The notes beneath the pieces are model-generated. The model searched no databases, was not told the DNA's origin, and was given only the letters and a program-made list of their open reading frames with translations. Source: Dehalococcoidia bacterium (GTDB lineage Bacteria; Chloroflexota; Dehalococcoidia; DSTF01; WHTK01). Taken from it: a stretch of 51,179 nucleotides of DNA. The position numbers and the translations under genes were made by a program. This document shows, one piece after another, positions 41,102 to 49,429 of this stretch (its first letter is position 1; each line of letters starts with the position of its first letter). The DNA lies in the NCBI GenBank assembly GCA_035574915.1, contig DATLYJ010000105.1:1-51179 (forward strand), in the 5' to 3' direction.

Positions 41102-44032
41102 ATGAAAGCCCATCCCTTGCACGAGACCGTCAGCCGCGCCCGCGACCTTTCCGAAGCCGACCGCCGCGCGCTGCGCGCCGATCTCCGCGCCGGCCTCCTG
41201 GGCGACGTCCGCACCGAGCGGGCTTACCGGCTCCTCTACGCCACCGATGCGTCCATCTACCAGATGGAGCCAGCCGCCGTTGTCTTCCCGGACAACGCCG
41301 AGGACGTCCGTCACGTCGTCGAGGTCGCCGCCAGGGCGGGGGTGCCCATCCTTCCTCGGGGCGGCGGCACCAGCCTCGCCGGGCAGGCCGTGAACCACGC
41401 CATCGTCCTCGACTTCACGCCGCGGATGCGCCGCGTGCTCGAAGTCAACCGCGACGAGGGCTGGGCGCTGGTAGAACCCGGCGTTGTCCTCGCGGAGCTG
41501 AACAGGGCAGTGGCGCCCTACGGCCTCCACTATCCCATCGACCCCTCCACCGCGAACCGCGCCACCATCGGCGGCGGCATCGGGAACAATTCTTGCGGTG
41601 CCCACTCCGTCATCTACGGCAAGACCAGCGACCAGGTCCTCTCGCTGGACCTCTTGCTGGTCGACGGCTCGCGCGTCACCTGGGGGCAAGAGCCGCCCGC
41701 GAATGCGGGTGGCCTGGAGGGCCGCATCCTCGCGGAGCTCGCCCGCATCGGCCGGGAGCAGCGCGAAGAAGTCGAGCGCCGCTTCCCGAAAATCATGCGC
41801 CGCGTTTCCGGCTACAACCTCGACGCGATTACGGGCAGCGGGCCGCCCGACCTGCCCCATCTCATCGTCGGCTCCGAGGGCACTCTTGCCGTGATCACGG
41901 CGGCGAAGGTGAAGCTCGCGCCCTTGCCCGCCGCGAGGGCCCTCGCCGCCGTCCACTTCGAGACGATCGAGCAGGCAGCGGAAGCGACGCTTGCGGCCCT
42001 CGAGCACGGCCCCGCGGCCGTGGAGTTGGTGGACGATGTCATCATCCGCCGCTGTCGTGCCCACTCGTCCCTCTGGCGCCTCGCTGGCTACGTGCAGGGA
42101 GACCCGGGCGCCGTCCTCCTGATCGAGTTTTTCGGGTCGAGCGAGGCCGAAGCCCTGTCCCGCGCCGGGTCGATGAGCGCGGCTTTCGAGAAGCGGCGCC
42201 TGGGCTACGCGACCGTCATCACGACAGACCCGGCCCGCCAGCGCGACATGTGGCGCATGCGTGAGGCCGGCCTCGGGCTGATCATGAGCGTGCGCGGCGA
42301 CGCCAAACCGGTCGCGTTCGTAGAAGACACGGCGGTGGCGCCGGAGAAGCTGCCTGCCTTCGTGCAGCGTTTCAAGGAGATCGTCGCCGGCCACGGGCTC
42401 GAGGCCGCCTACTACGGCCACGCGAGCGTGGGCTGCCTTCACATCCGCCCCATGGTGGACCTCAAGACACGGGAAGGCCTCGCCGTCGCGGAGGCGGTTG
42501 CGACCGAGGTCGCGGACCTCGTCCTCGAGTTCGGCGGCAGCCTCAGCGGCGAGCACGGTGACGGCATCGTCCGCGGCGTATTCACGGAGCGCATGTTCGG
42601 GCCGCGCCTGACCGAGGCCTTCCGCGAGCTCAAGCGCGCCTTCGACCCCCGGGGGATCCTCAACCCGGGCAAGATAGTGGACACCCCGGGCTTCTCCGAG
42701 AACCTGCGGGTCGGCCCTGCCCTGAGGCCCTGGGAGCCCGCCACCTACCTCGACTTCAGCGCCGAAGGCGGCATCGCCCGGGCGGCCGAGCAGTGCAACG
42801 GCCAGGGCGCCTGCCGAAAGCTCGATGGGACCATGTGCCCCTCCTACATGGTCACGCTTGACGAGGAGCACTCCACGCGCGGCAGGGCCAACCTCCTGCG
42901 TCTTGCCATGTCCGGCGTCCTTCCGCCCTCGGAACTCACGGGCGACGCCATCCACGAGGCGCTGGACCTCTGCGTCGAGTGCAAGGCCTGCCGCGCCGAG
43001 TGCCCGTCCGGTGTCGACCTGGCGAAGCTGAAGTACGAGGTCCTGGCGCAGCGCCTGCGGGCGCGAGGAGTGCCGCTCCGGTCGCGGCTCTTCGCCGAAA
43101 TCGCGGCCCTCAGCGCTGCTGCGAGCCGAGTCGCCCCGCTGGCGAACGCCCTCGCGCGCTTGCGCCCCGGACGCCTCCTGCTCCACCGCCTTCTGGGCAT
43201 CCACAGCGCCAGGCCGCTGCCGCGATTCGCCCCGCGCCGCTTCGAGGCAGCGCTACGACGCTATCGCCGCACCGCGCCGCCGGCCACCGGCGTCCGCGGC
43301 GACGTCGTGCTCTTTGTCGACACCTTCACGCGCTACTTCCATCCGGAAGCCGGGATCGCGGCCGTCCGCCTGCTGGAGGCCGTCGGCTACCGCGCGGTCG
43401 TCGCGGAGGGCGTCGGATGCTGCGGCCGGCCTGCCATTTCGAAGGGCCTCTTGCCTCGCGCGGGGCGCATGGCGAGGCGCAACGTCGATTTGCTCGCGCC
43501 CTACGTGGAGCGCGGCCTGAGCGTGGTGGGCATCGAGCCGTCCTGCCTGCTGACCTTCCGTGACGAGTACCCAGACCTCCTACGCGACGACGCGTCGCGG
43601 CTGCTCGCGTCCAGGGCCATGCTGGTCGATGAGCTGCTCATGAAGGCCGCCGAAGGAGGACCGTCCCTGCGCGCTCTCTTCGCCGGCGCGGGCGAGGTGC
43701 TCCTGCACACCCACTGCCACCAGAAGGCCGGTCCGGGCTCCGAGGCCACGCTGGGCGCCCTGCGTCTCGCCGGCTACGATGCCCGTCTCATTGACTCCGG
43801 CTGCTGCGGCATGGCCGGCTCCTTCGGCTTCGAAGCCGAACACTATGAGGTCTCTCGCGCCATGGGCGCCTATCGACTATTCCCCGTCCTCGAGGCGGCT
43901 GCGCCGGACGCCCAGGTGGCGGTTACCGGCGTTTCCTGCCGCCAGCAGGTCTCCCACTTCACCTCCCGCCGGCCGCGCCATGCCGTCGAGCTCCTCGCGG
44001 ATGCTCTTGCCCCCCGGCATCCCCCGGCCTGA
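41102..44032 (+). CDS. FAD-linked oxidase fused to Fe-S / CCG-domain subunit (D-2-hydroxyacid dehydrogenase, YdiJ/GlcD-like)
   Basis: A 976-residue, three-part protein from ATG 41102. (1) The FAD-binding domain of the vanillyl-alcohol-oxidase fold has ILPRGGGTSLAGQAV and IGGGIGNNSCGAHS (residues ~75-170). The FAD-oxidase C-terminal domain follows to ~540, including GEHGDG and HIRP. (2) The [4Fe-4S] region has CNGQGACRKLDGTMCPSY and CVECKACRAECPSGVDL (residues ~565-645). (3) Two CCG-type repeats, GCCGRPAISKG and SGCCGMAGSFG, would bind a further cluster. The whole is a one-polypeptide version of GlcD-GlcF, oxidising D-lactate, D-2-hydroxyglutarate or glycolate. Electrons probably go to quinone. 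No partner genes are beside it. Confidence 0.93.
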   Translation: MKAHPLHETVSRARDLSEADRRALRADLRAGLLGDVRTERAYRLLYATDASIYQMEPAAVVFPDNAEDVRHVVEVAARAGVPILPRGGGTSLAGQAVNHAIVLDFTPRMRRVLEVNRDEGWALVEPGVVLAELNRAVAPYGLHYPIDPSTANRATIGGGIGNNSCGAHSVIYGKTSDQVLSLDLLLVDGSRVTWGQEPPANAGGLEGRILAELARIGREQREEVERRFPKIMRRVSGYNLDAITGSGPPDLPHLIVGSEGTLAVITAAKVKLAPLPAARALAAVHFETIEQAAEATLAALEHGPAAVELVDDVIIRRCRAHSSLWRLAGYVQGDPGAVLLIEFFGSSEAEALSRAGSMSAAFEKRRLGYATVITTDPARQRDMWRMREAGLGLIMSVRGDAKPVAFVEDTAVAPEKLPAFVQRFKEIVAGHGLEAAYYGHASVGCLHIRPMVDLKTREGLAVAEAVATEVADLVLEFGGSLSGEHGDGIVRGVFTERMFGPRLTEAFRELKRAFDPRGILNPGKIVDTPGFSENLRVGPALRPWEPATYLDFSAEGGIARAAEQCNGQGACRKLDGTMCPSYMVTLDEEHSTRGRANLLRLAMSGVLPPSELTGDAIHEALDLCVECKACRAECPSGVDLAKLKYEVLAQRLRARGVPLRSRLFAEIAALSAAASRVAPLANALARLRPGRLLLHRLLGIHSARPLPRFAPRRFEAALRRYRRTAPPATGVRGDVVLFVDTFTRYFHPEAGIAAVRLLEAVGYRAVVAEGVGCCGRPAISKGLLPRAGRMARRNVDLLAPYVERGLSVVGIEPSCLLTFRDEYPDLLRDDASRLLASRAMLVDELLMKAAEGGPSLRALFAGAGEVLLHTHCHQKAGPGSEATLGALRLAGYDARLIDSGCCGMAGSFGFEAEHYEVSRAMGAYRLFPVLEAAAPDAQVAVTGVSCRQQVSHFTSRRPRHAVELLADALAPRHPPA

Positions 44033-44066
44033 AGCTTACTCGCCGGGCCTGAGCCATCTCGTGGGC

Positions 44067-44336
44067 TTACGGCAGCAGTTGGTCCTCGAGGTTCTCGAAG
44101 TCTTTCGGGGTCACGTGAAAGTCGGGCTGCGGCGAGAGGTCTCCGTCGTCGCCGGCGCCGGGCTCACCCGGTGCCGGGCTCACCCGGCGGCGGCACACAG
44201 GCCGAGAGCAGGCCGCCGTCATCGCCGCTCGCAAGTCGCTCGGGTGGGCCGCGACCATCAGCGCCTCCTCGGGGTCGACCGCGAGGAGCTCACGCCAGCC
44301 AGGTACGCGTCTCAAGAAGGCTCAGCCTTGCCCTCG
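44067..44336 (-). pseudogene. C-terminal remnant of a haloacid-dehalogenase-type (HAD) protein
   Basis: The minus strand encodes DPEEALMVAAHPSDLRAAM and, at the end, PDFHVTPKDFENLEDQL. These match the C-terminal motif and tail of type II 2-haloacid dehalogenases. The middle reads correctly only in a different frame (GLLSACVPPPGEPG), so there is at least one frameshift. A GGTGAGCCCGGC tandem duplication sits there. No catalytic N-terminal Asp or cap domain is present. It abuts the M3 peptidase stop. A degraded, N-terminally truncated gene is the best reading. Confidence 0.7.
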
Positions 44337-44339
44337 CCC

Positions 44340-46298
44340 CTAGAGCCCCATGTTCCGCAGGAACGCGTCGGTGTTCGGTTCGCGGCCCAGGAACTCTCGC
44401 ACCAGTACGTCGCCGTCGACGCTGCCGCCGCGCTCCAGCACCTTGCGCCGGTAGTCGAGGCCGATCGCCGGGTCCAGCGGGTTCGCCTCGAAGCGCGTGA
44501 ACATGTCGTCGGCGAAGACCTCCGACCACTTATAGCCGTAGTAGCCGGCGTCGTAGCCGAAGAGGTGTCCGAAGCCGGCCTGGAAGTACGTCCCCTCCGG
44601 CATCGGGAATCCCGTGATCTGGTGCAGTTCCGCCGCGATGGCAGTCGTGTGCTTGCGGGCGCCGCCGGAGTGATAGGCGTAATCGAGTTCGCCGAAGAAG
44701 AGCTGCCGCGCGCAGAACACGGCGGAGTCCAGGTTCTTCGCCTCGATCATGCGCCCCAGCAGGTCCTTCGGCAGTGGCTCGCCCGTCTCCACATGGCGCG
44801 AGAAGCCGGCGAGCACCTCCGCCGACCACACCCAGTGCTCCAGCATCTGAGAAGGCGCCTCGACGAAGTCGCGCTCCGTCCTTGTGCCGGAGAAGCGCAG
44901 CCGGGACGCCTTCGTCAGTGTCTGGTGCAGGATGTGGCCGAACTCGTGGAACAGCGTCTCCACTTCCGTATGCCGAAGGAGGGAGGGCTCTTGCGGTGTC
45001 GGCTTCGTGAAGTTCGCCACGATGGCGCTCACGGGCTTCTGGTAGCCGCCGCCATTCAGCGACCTGCCCCCGACGAGCGTGAACGCCGCGGCGTGGCCGT
45101 ACTTGTTCGGCCGGGGAAAGAGGTCCATGTAGAAGTGGGCGATCTCTTCGCCGGACTCGGCGTCGAGGATGCGGTAGAGGCGCACGTCCGGGTGCCACGC
45201 GTTCGCTGGCTCAACCGCCTCGAAGCGCACTCCGAAGACCGTCTGATAGACGTCGAACAGGCCTTTCAGGACCGCGTCCAGCGGAAAGTACTTCGCGACC
45301 TCGAAGTCGTCGACGGCGTAGCGGGTCTTGAGGAGGTAGTTGTGGTAGAAACGCCAGTCCCAGATGTGGAGGTTGGCATCCTCGCTGCGCGTGTGCTCGC
45401 GCTTGGCGGCCAGAAGGCCCTCCATATCGCGTACTCGCTTCGCCTCGATCTTCTGGCGCAGGTCGGTCAGGAACTCGCGCACGGCCTCCGGCCGCTTAGC
45501 CATCCGCACCTCGAGCACGTACGCGGCCCACGAGTCGTAGCCGAGCAGGCGCGCGGCCTCGTCGCGGATGGCGATCGCCTCTTCCAGGATGGGGATGTTC
45601 GCCTCGCCACCGCGCCGCAAGGACTTCACCAGCAGTTCCCGCCGCAGCTCCTCGATCTCGGCGTTGTCGAGGAAGGGGTGCAGCTCGGGGTAGTCGAGGG
45701 AGACGCGGTACAGCGTCTCGCCGTCCTGTTGCTCAGTCCGTAGCCGCGATATGTAGGCCTCTGGCAGGCCAATCAGCTCCTCCCGCGTCACGAGGATGGC
45801 ATCGTCGTATGTATCGATGTTGCGCTGGAACTCGACGCCGAGTTCCACCAGCCGGTTCTTTAGCTCCTTGACGCGCTGCCGCTGATCCGCCGGCAGGTCA
45901 AACCCGTCGCGACGGTAGTCGCGCAGCGTGAACTCGAGGAATCGCTTGTCTTCCCCCGTCAACGACGCCGCCTCTGGAGTGCGCGCGAACTCCTGCACGG
46001 CCCTGTAGACATCCTCGCGGAACCCGAGCTCGATCTCGAACTTCTCGAGCTCCTCCCGCAGGACGTCTGCCGCCGCCCGCACCTCGGCGTCCTCGGCGAC
46101 ATAGGACATGAAGCCGTAGCGCCCGTGGGCACGCTCGATCAGGTCCGCTGCTTCCTCGAGGGGCAGTATCGTGTTAGCGAAGGTGCGCTGGCCGGCCGGC
46201 ACCGCGAGCATCCCGTCGATGACCCGGTTGGCCGCCTCGATGGCCTCGGACTGCGCGGCCCTGATCTCGGCCGCCGTGGGTACGCGGAAGTCGATCAT
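44340..46298 (-). CDS. M3-family metallopeptidase (thimet oligopeptidase / oligopeptidase A-like)
   Basis: A 652-residue zinc peptidase with the motif HEFGH at residues 451-455 and the third ligand glutamate in the following helix (FVEAPSQMLEHW). The C-terminal YYGYKWSEVFADDMF and FGHLFGYDAGYY segments line the active-site channel of the M3A group. The N-terminal helices resemble the thimet family (ANTILPLEEA). It cleaves short peptides in the cytoplasm. It starts at ATG 46298 and is divergent from the enoyl-CoA hydratase gene. Confidence 0.93.
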   Translation of the reverse strand: MIDFRVPTAAEIRAAQSEAIEAANRVIDGMLAVPAGQRTFANTILPLEEAADLIERAHGRYGFMSYVAEDAEVRAAADVLREELEKFEIELGFREDVYRAVQEFARTPEAASLTGEDKRFLEFTLRDYRRDGFDLPADQRQRVKELKNRLVELGVEFQRNIDTYDDAILVTREELIGLPEAYISRLRTEQQDGETLYRVSLDYPELHPFLDNAEIEELRRELLVKSLRRGGEANIPILEEAIAIRDEAARLLGYDSWAAYVLEVRMAKRPEAVREFLTDLRQKIEAKRVRDMEGLLAAKREHTRSEDANLHIWDWRFYHNYLLKTRYAVDDFEVAKYFPLDAVLKGLFDVYQTVFGVRFEAVEPANAWHPDVRLYRILDAESGEEIAHFYMDLFPRPNKYGHAAAFTLVGGRSLNGGGYQKPVSAIVANFTKPTPQEPSLLRHTEVETLFHEFGHILHQTLTKASRLRFSGTRTERDFVEAPSQMLEHWVWSAEVLAGFSRHVETGEPLPKDLLGRMIEAKNLDSAVFCARQLFFGELDYAYHSGGARKHTTAIAAELHQITGFPMPEGTYFQAGFGHLFGYDAGYYGYKWSEVFADDMFTRFEANPLDPAIGLDYRRKVLERGGSVDGDVLVREFLGREPNTDAFLRNMGL

Positions 46299-46443
46299 GC
46301 GAGTGCTCTCCGCCTACGAGGGGTCTTGGAACGACGCGAGTGTAGCACGCGCGACCTACCGGCCCCCGCACCGTGATTGAAACAGCCTCGGGCCGGATGT
46401 AATGTTCGGCTGACGGTGCGACCAAGCCCCGAGGAGGACCCGC

Positions 46444-47238
46444 ATGACCACCACTGAGGTATCAGCCCCCCACGCCTTGTTCGAGAAGGCCGGCCGTGTC
46501 GGCATCATCACCCTGAATCGCCCCGAGCGTCTCAACGCCTGGTCGGGCGAGATGGCCGCCCTCATCCGCAAGTACATCGCCGAGTGCAACGAGGACTCGA
46601 AGGTAGGAGCCATCGTCCTGACCGGAGCCGGCCGCGGCTTCTGCTCCGGCGCGGACCAGGGGCCGCGCGACCCCAACCGTGAGCCCCTGGCGACTACGCC
46701 GCCGGACGCCGACCAGCTGGCCGACTTCATGACGCGCTCCAAGCCGATCATCGCCGCCATCAACGGTGTCGCCGTTGGCGTCGGCTTCACGCTGACGCTC
46801 GCCTGCGACCTCCGCATCGGCTGCGAGAACACTCGCCTCTCTGCCCGCTTCGTGCGCGTCGGCCTCACGCCCGAGTTCGGCTCCACGTGGTTCTTGCCTC
46901 AGATCGTCGGCCTCTCCAACGCGGCGGAGATGATCCTCACCGGCCGGATCGTCGACGCCGACTACGCGCAGCGCATCGGCCTGCTCAACTACGTCGTGCC
47001 GAGCGAGAAGCTCATGGAGAAAGCCCTCGAACTGGGAGAGGAAATCGCCTTCAACCCGCACTGGCATGTCCTGCAGTCCAAGCGCCTGCTCTACGCCAAC
47101 GCCACCGAGAGCAACATGCGCATCGTGCATCTGGCGGAGACGCAGATCTTCGCCGCTGCCGGCCGCACGCCCGCCCGCCAGGAAGCCGCCCTGGCCTTCC
47201 GCGAGAAGCGCGAGCCCGACTTCCACAAGGACGACTAG
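46444..47238 (+). CDS. Enoyl-CoA hydratase/isomerase family protein
   Basis: A 264-residue crotonase-fold protein behind a GAGGAGG site. NRPERLNAWSGEM opens the domain. The oxyanion segment GRGFCSGADQGPRD has the expected CoA-binding residues, and AAINGVAVGVGFTLTLACDLRIG follows. In the position of the first catalytic Glu of hydratase it has NGVAVGVG. The second comparable position carries E in LTPEFGSTWFL, so the isomerase-type single acid is more likely. It acts on acyl-CoA thioesters, for example in fatty-acid or aromatic degradation. No other beta-oxidation gene is adjacent. Confidence 0.9.
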   Translation: MTTTEVSAPHALFEKAGRVGIITLNRPERLNAWSGEMAALIRKYIAECNEDSKVGAIVLTGAGRGFCSGADQGPRDPNREPLATTPPDADQLADFMTRSKPIIAAINGVAVGVGFTLTLACDLRIGCENTRLSARFVRVGLTPEFGSTWFLPQIVGLSNAAEMILTGRIVDADYAQRIGLLNYVVPSEKLMEKALELGEEIAFNPHWHVLQSKRLLYANATESNMRIVHLAETQIFAAAGRTPARQEAALAFREKREPDFHKDD

Positions 47239-47551
47239 CGCAGGGCGTGAGGTGGACGGCGGAGCACAAACATACGTCCAGCGCGGCCAGCCTCCCCCAC
47301 TCTGGCGCAGTAGTGCCAGCTTCAGGTCCTCCTCCCCGCCCGGCGGAGAGGGGGATGCCGGCAGCCAGCGGTCACCTCCGCTCGCGCGGGCGTGAACTCG
47401 GCCTTGAAGACAGGGAGAGTTCCCTTGGTGAGTCTGCTAAGCTAGTCAGCGTCCGCAATGGCCGCGATACGTGTCGGCGTTGACCGGCTATGAGACTGAC
47501 ACGTATCATGCGGGCTTGACGTAAAGTTCCCCCGCCGTTTAGGAGCTTCGT
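47239..47551 (+). other. Intergenic control region before the cyclase operon
   Basis: About 310 bases without a gene. The left part shows no recognisable feature. The right part holds the inverted repeat and the promoter described separately, then AGGAG at 47541-47545. Confidence 0.5.
47466..47509 (+). promoter_or_regulatory. Promoter embedded in a perfect inverted repeat
   Basis: GATACGTGTC (47466-47475) and GACACGTATC (47498-47507) are perfect 10-bp arms separated by 22 nt. Between and overlapping them lie TTGACC (47480-47485) and TATCAT (47504-47509), an 18-bp-spaced -35/-10 pair. A dimeric or looping regulator bound here would control the cyclase operon directly. Confidence 0.55.
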
Positions 47552-47599
47552 CTGAGTCTACTGCGCATTCCTCGCGCCAGGAGTCGCCGTCAGGCTCGC

Positions 47600-49429
47600 G
47601 TGGTTACCGGGACCGCCCTGGTCCTGGCCACCGGCGTGGGCCTTATCGCCCTCTTCTGGCTCGCGCGCCCTCTCGATAGCATCCAGAAGCGCGTGTCCGA
47701 CCTTGCCCTCTTTCGCGAGCAAGCGGGGACCTCGGGCATAGTCATCGCTGCCATCGACGAGACCAGCCTTCAGACGCTCCAGCGCTCTCCCCAGCCGAAC
47801 CTCCTGCACGCTCGCGCGGTGACGAACCTCAAGTCCGCTGGCGCTATCGTCATCGCCTTCAACCTGCTCTTCACCGAGCCCTCCGCCGACGATTCCGCCT
47901 TCGCCGAGGCCATGAAGGAAGCCGCGAACGTTATCCTGCCCGTGGCCGGCGTGCAGCCCCTCGGTACCTCTCCGTCGGAACGCTACGTCCACCAGGCCAC
48001 CCTTGCGCCGCCGGAACCCCTGCGCAGCGCTGCCCAACAGCTCGGGCACGTCAACTTCCCGCCCGACGACGACGGCGTCCTGCGGCGGCTGCCGCTCTAC
48101 ATCAAGGGCGTCGACGGCGCCGAATATCCTTCACTCCTCGTGGCGGCCCTCTTCGCGCAAACTCGCAGCAAGGCGCCAGCGAAGGCCCCCATCGAGGACG
48201 GCAAGGTCAACCTCCTCAACCAGCGGATACCTGTCGACGCGGCCGGAGCGATGCGTCCCCTCTTCTCCGCCCGCCTGGAGGACTTCGAGCGCTTCTCCTA
48301 CGCCGACGCGATCGCCGGCCGCCTTCAGCCGGGCCAGCTCCAGGGCAAGACCGTGCTCATTGGCTTTACGGCCGAGGCCACGGGCGACCGGTACATCACG
48401 CCTCTCTCCGGCTCTCCCGAGCCCGGCGTCGTGGTGCTCGGCAACGTCCTCGACAGCCTCCAGGACGGCGTCTATGTCCGCGAAGCAAGCCGCGGCGTCA
48501 TCGCGCTCGCCCTGCTCCCTCTGGTCGCGGTAACGATGTACGCAGTGCCGCGTTTCAACGTGAGGGTGACGGCGCTCCTCCTGGTGCTGGTGGCGCTCCT
48601 TACCTACCTGATTTACATAGCCCTCTTCAACAGCGACCAGAAGGTCATCATGAACTTCGTCTATCCCGCGCTCCTACTGCCGGCGATGTCGCTCGTAGGC
48701 CTGGGCTATCGCTTCGCCGCCGAGCGCACCGACCGCCGGGAACTGGGCGACCTTTTCGGCCGCTATGCCTCGCCCCAGGTCATGCAGCAGCTCACCGAGT
48801 CTGCCGACCGCGGCGAGCTGAACCTGGGCGGCACCCTGCGCGAGGTCACGGTGCTGTTCGCGGACCTCCGGGGCTTCACTGGCGTCTCGGAACGCCTTCC
48901 CCCGGACGAGGTCGTCCGATTCCTGAACGCCGCCTTCGACATCATGATCACCAGCATCGTCCGGAACGAGGGCATCGTTAACAAGTTCGGCGGCGACATG
49001 GTCATGGGCGTATGGAACGCCCCTAACGATGTCGACGACCACGCCGTCAAGGCTTGCCGCGCCGCCGCGGAGGCCCTGGCCGAAATGGCCGCCAGGAACC
49101 TGTCCATCCCCGACGACCCGGACGCGAAGTTCGGCTTCGGGATCAACTCCGGAGAGGCAGTTGCGGGGAACGTCGGTTCTGCCGGCCGCCTCGAGTACAG
49201 CGTAATCGGCGACCCCGTGAACGTCGGCTCGCGGCTCTGCGGCATCGCCGGCGGGGGCGAGATCTACATCGGCGAGCGCACCCGGGAGTTGGCCGGCAAT
49301 CGCGTTGAGGTCGAGCCCCTGGGTCCCCAGACCCTCAAGGGGCGCAGCCGGCCCGTCGAGACGTATCGAGTGCTCAGCGTCGAAGGACGTGTCGTGGTGA
49401 GTCAGCCCCTTGCCGCGGCGGGGTCCTGA
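47600..49429 (+). CDS. CHASE2-domain adenylyl/guanylyl cyclase (class III)
   Basis: A 609-residue sensor cyclase from GTG 47600; the frame extends upstream to a possible CTG start at 47552 that sits 6 nt after AGGAG. After one N-terminal TM helix, an extracytoplasmic CHASE2 domain (about residues 35-285) is followed by three TM helices (about 290-375). The catalytic domain (about 400-590) has metal-binding aspartates in FADLRGF and GGDMVMG, the substrate lysine in NKFGGD, and EYSVIGDPVNVGSRL. The latter contains the Asp that selects adenine, the Asn and the transition-state Arg. All catalytic positions are intact, so cAMP synthesis is expected. The next gene's start overlaps by one base. Confidence 0.93.
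   Translation: MVTGTALVLATGVGLIALFWLARPLDSIQKRVSDLALFREQAGTSGIVIAAIDETSLQTLQRSPQPNLLHARAVTNLKSAGAIVIAFNLLFTEPSADDSAFAEAMKEAANVILPVAGVQPLGTSPSERYVHQATLAPPEPLRSAAQQLGHVNFPPDDDGVLRRLPLYIKGVDGAEYPSLLVAALFAQTRSKAPAKAPIEDGKVNLLNQRIPVDAAGAMRPLFSARLEDFERFSYADAIAGRLQPGQLQGKTVLIGFTAEATGDRYITPLSGSPEPGVVVLGNVLDSLQDGVYVREASRGVIALALLPLVAVTMYAVPRFNVRVTALLLVLVALLTYLIYIALFNSDQKVIMNFVYPALLLPAMSLVGLGYRFAAERTDRRELGDLFGRYASPQVMQQLTESADRGELNLGGTLREVTVLFADLRGFTGVSERLPPDEVVRFLNAAFDIMITSIVRNEGIVNKFGGDMVMGVWNAPNDVDDHAVKACRAAAEALAEMAARNLSIPDDPDAKFGFGINSGEAVAGNVGSAGRLEYSVIGDPVNVGSRLCGIAGGGEIYIGERTRELAGNRVEVEPLGPQTLKGRSRPVETYRVLSVEGRVVVSQPLAAAGS

Noticed and set aside
41084-43204. 706-codon minus-strand open frame across the FAD/Fe-S dehydrogenase
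   Set aside because: It lies entirely within the large dehydrogenase gene, which has all expected FAD and cluster motifs; the antisense translation has none.
43779-45743. 654-codon open frame opposite the M3 peptidase
   Set aside because: It covers a confident peptidase gene on the other strand and runs into the FAD dehydrogenase gene; no recognisable domain.
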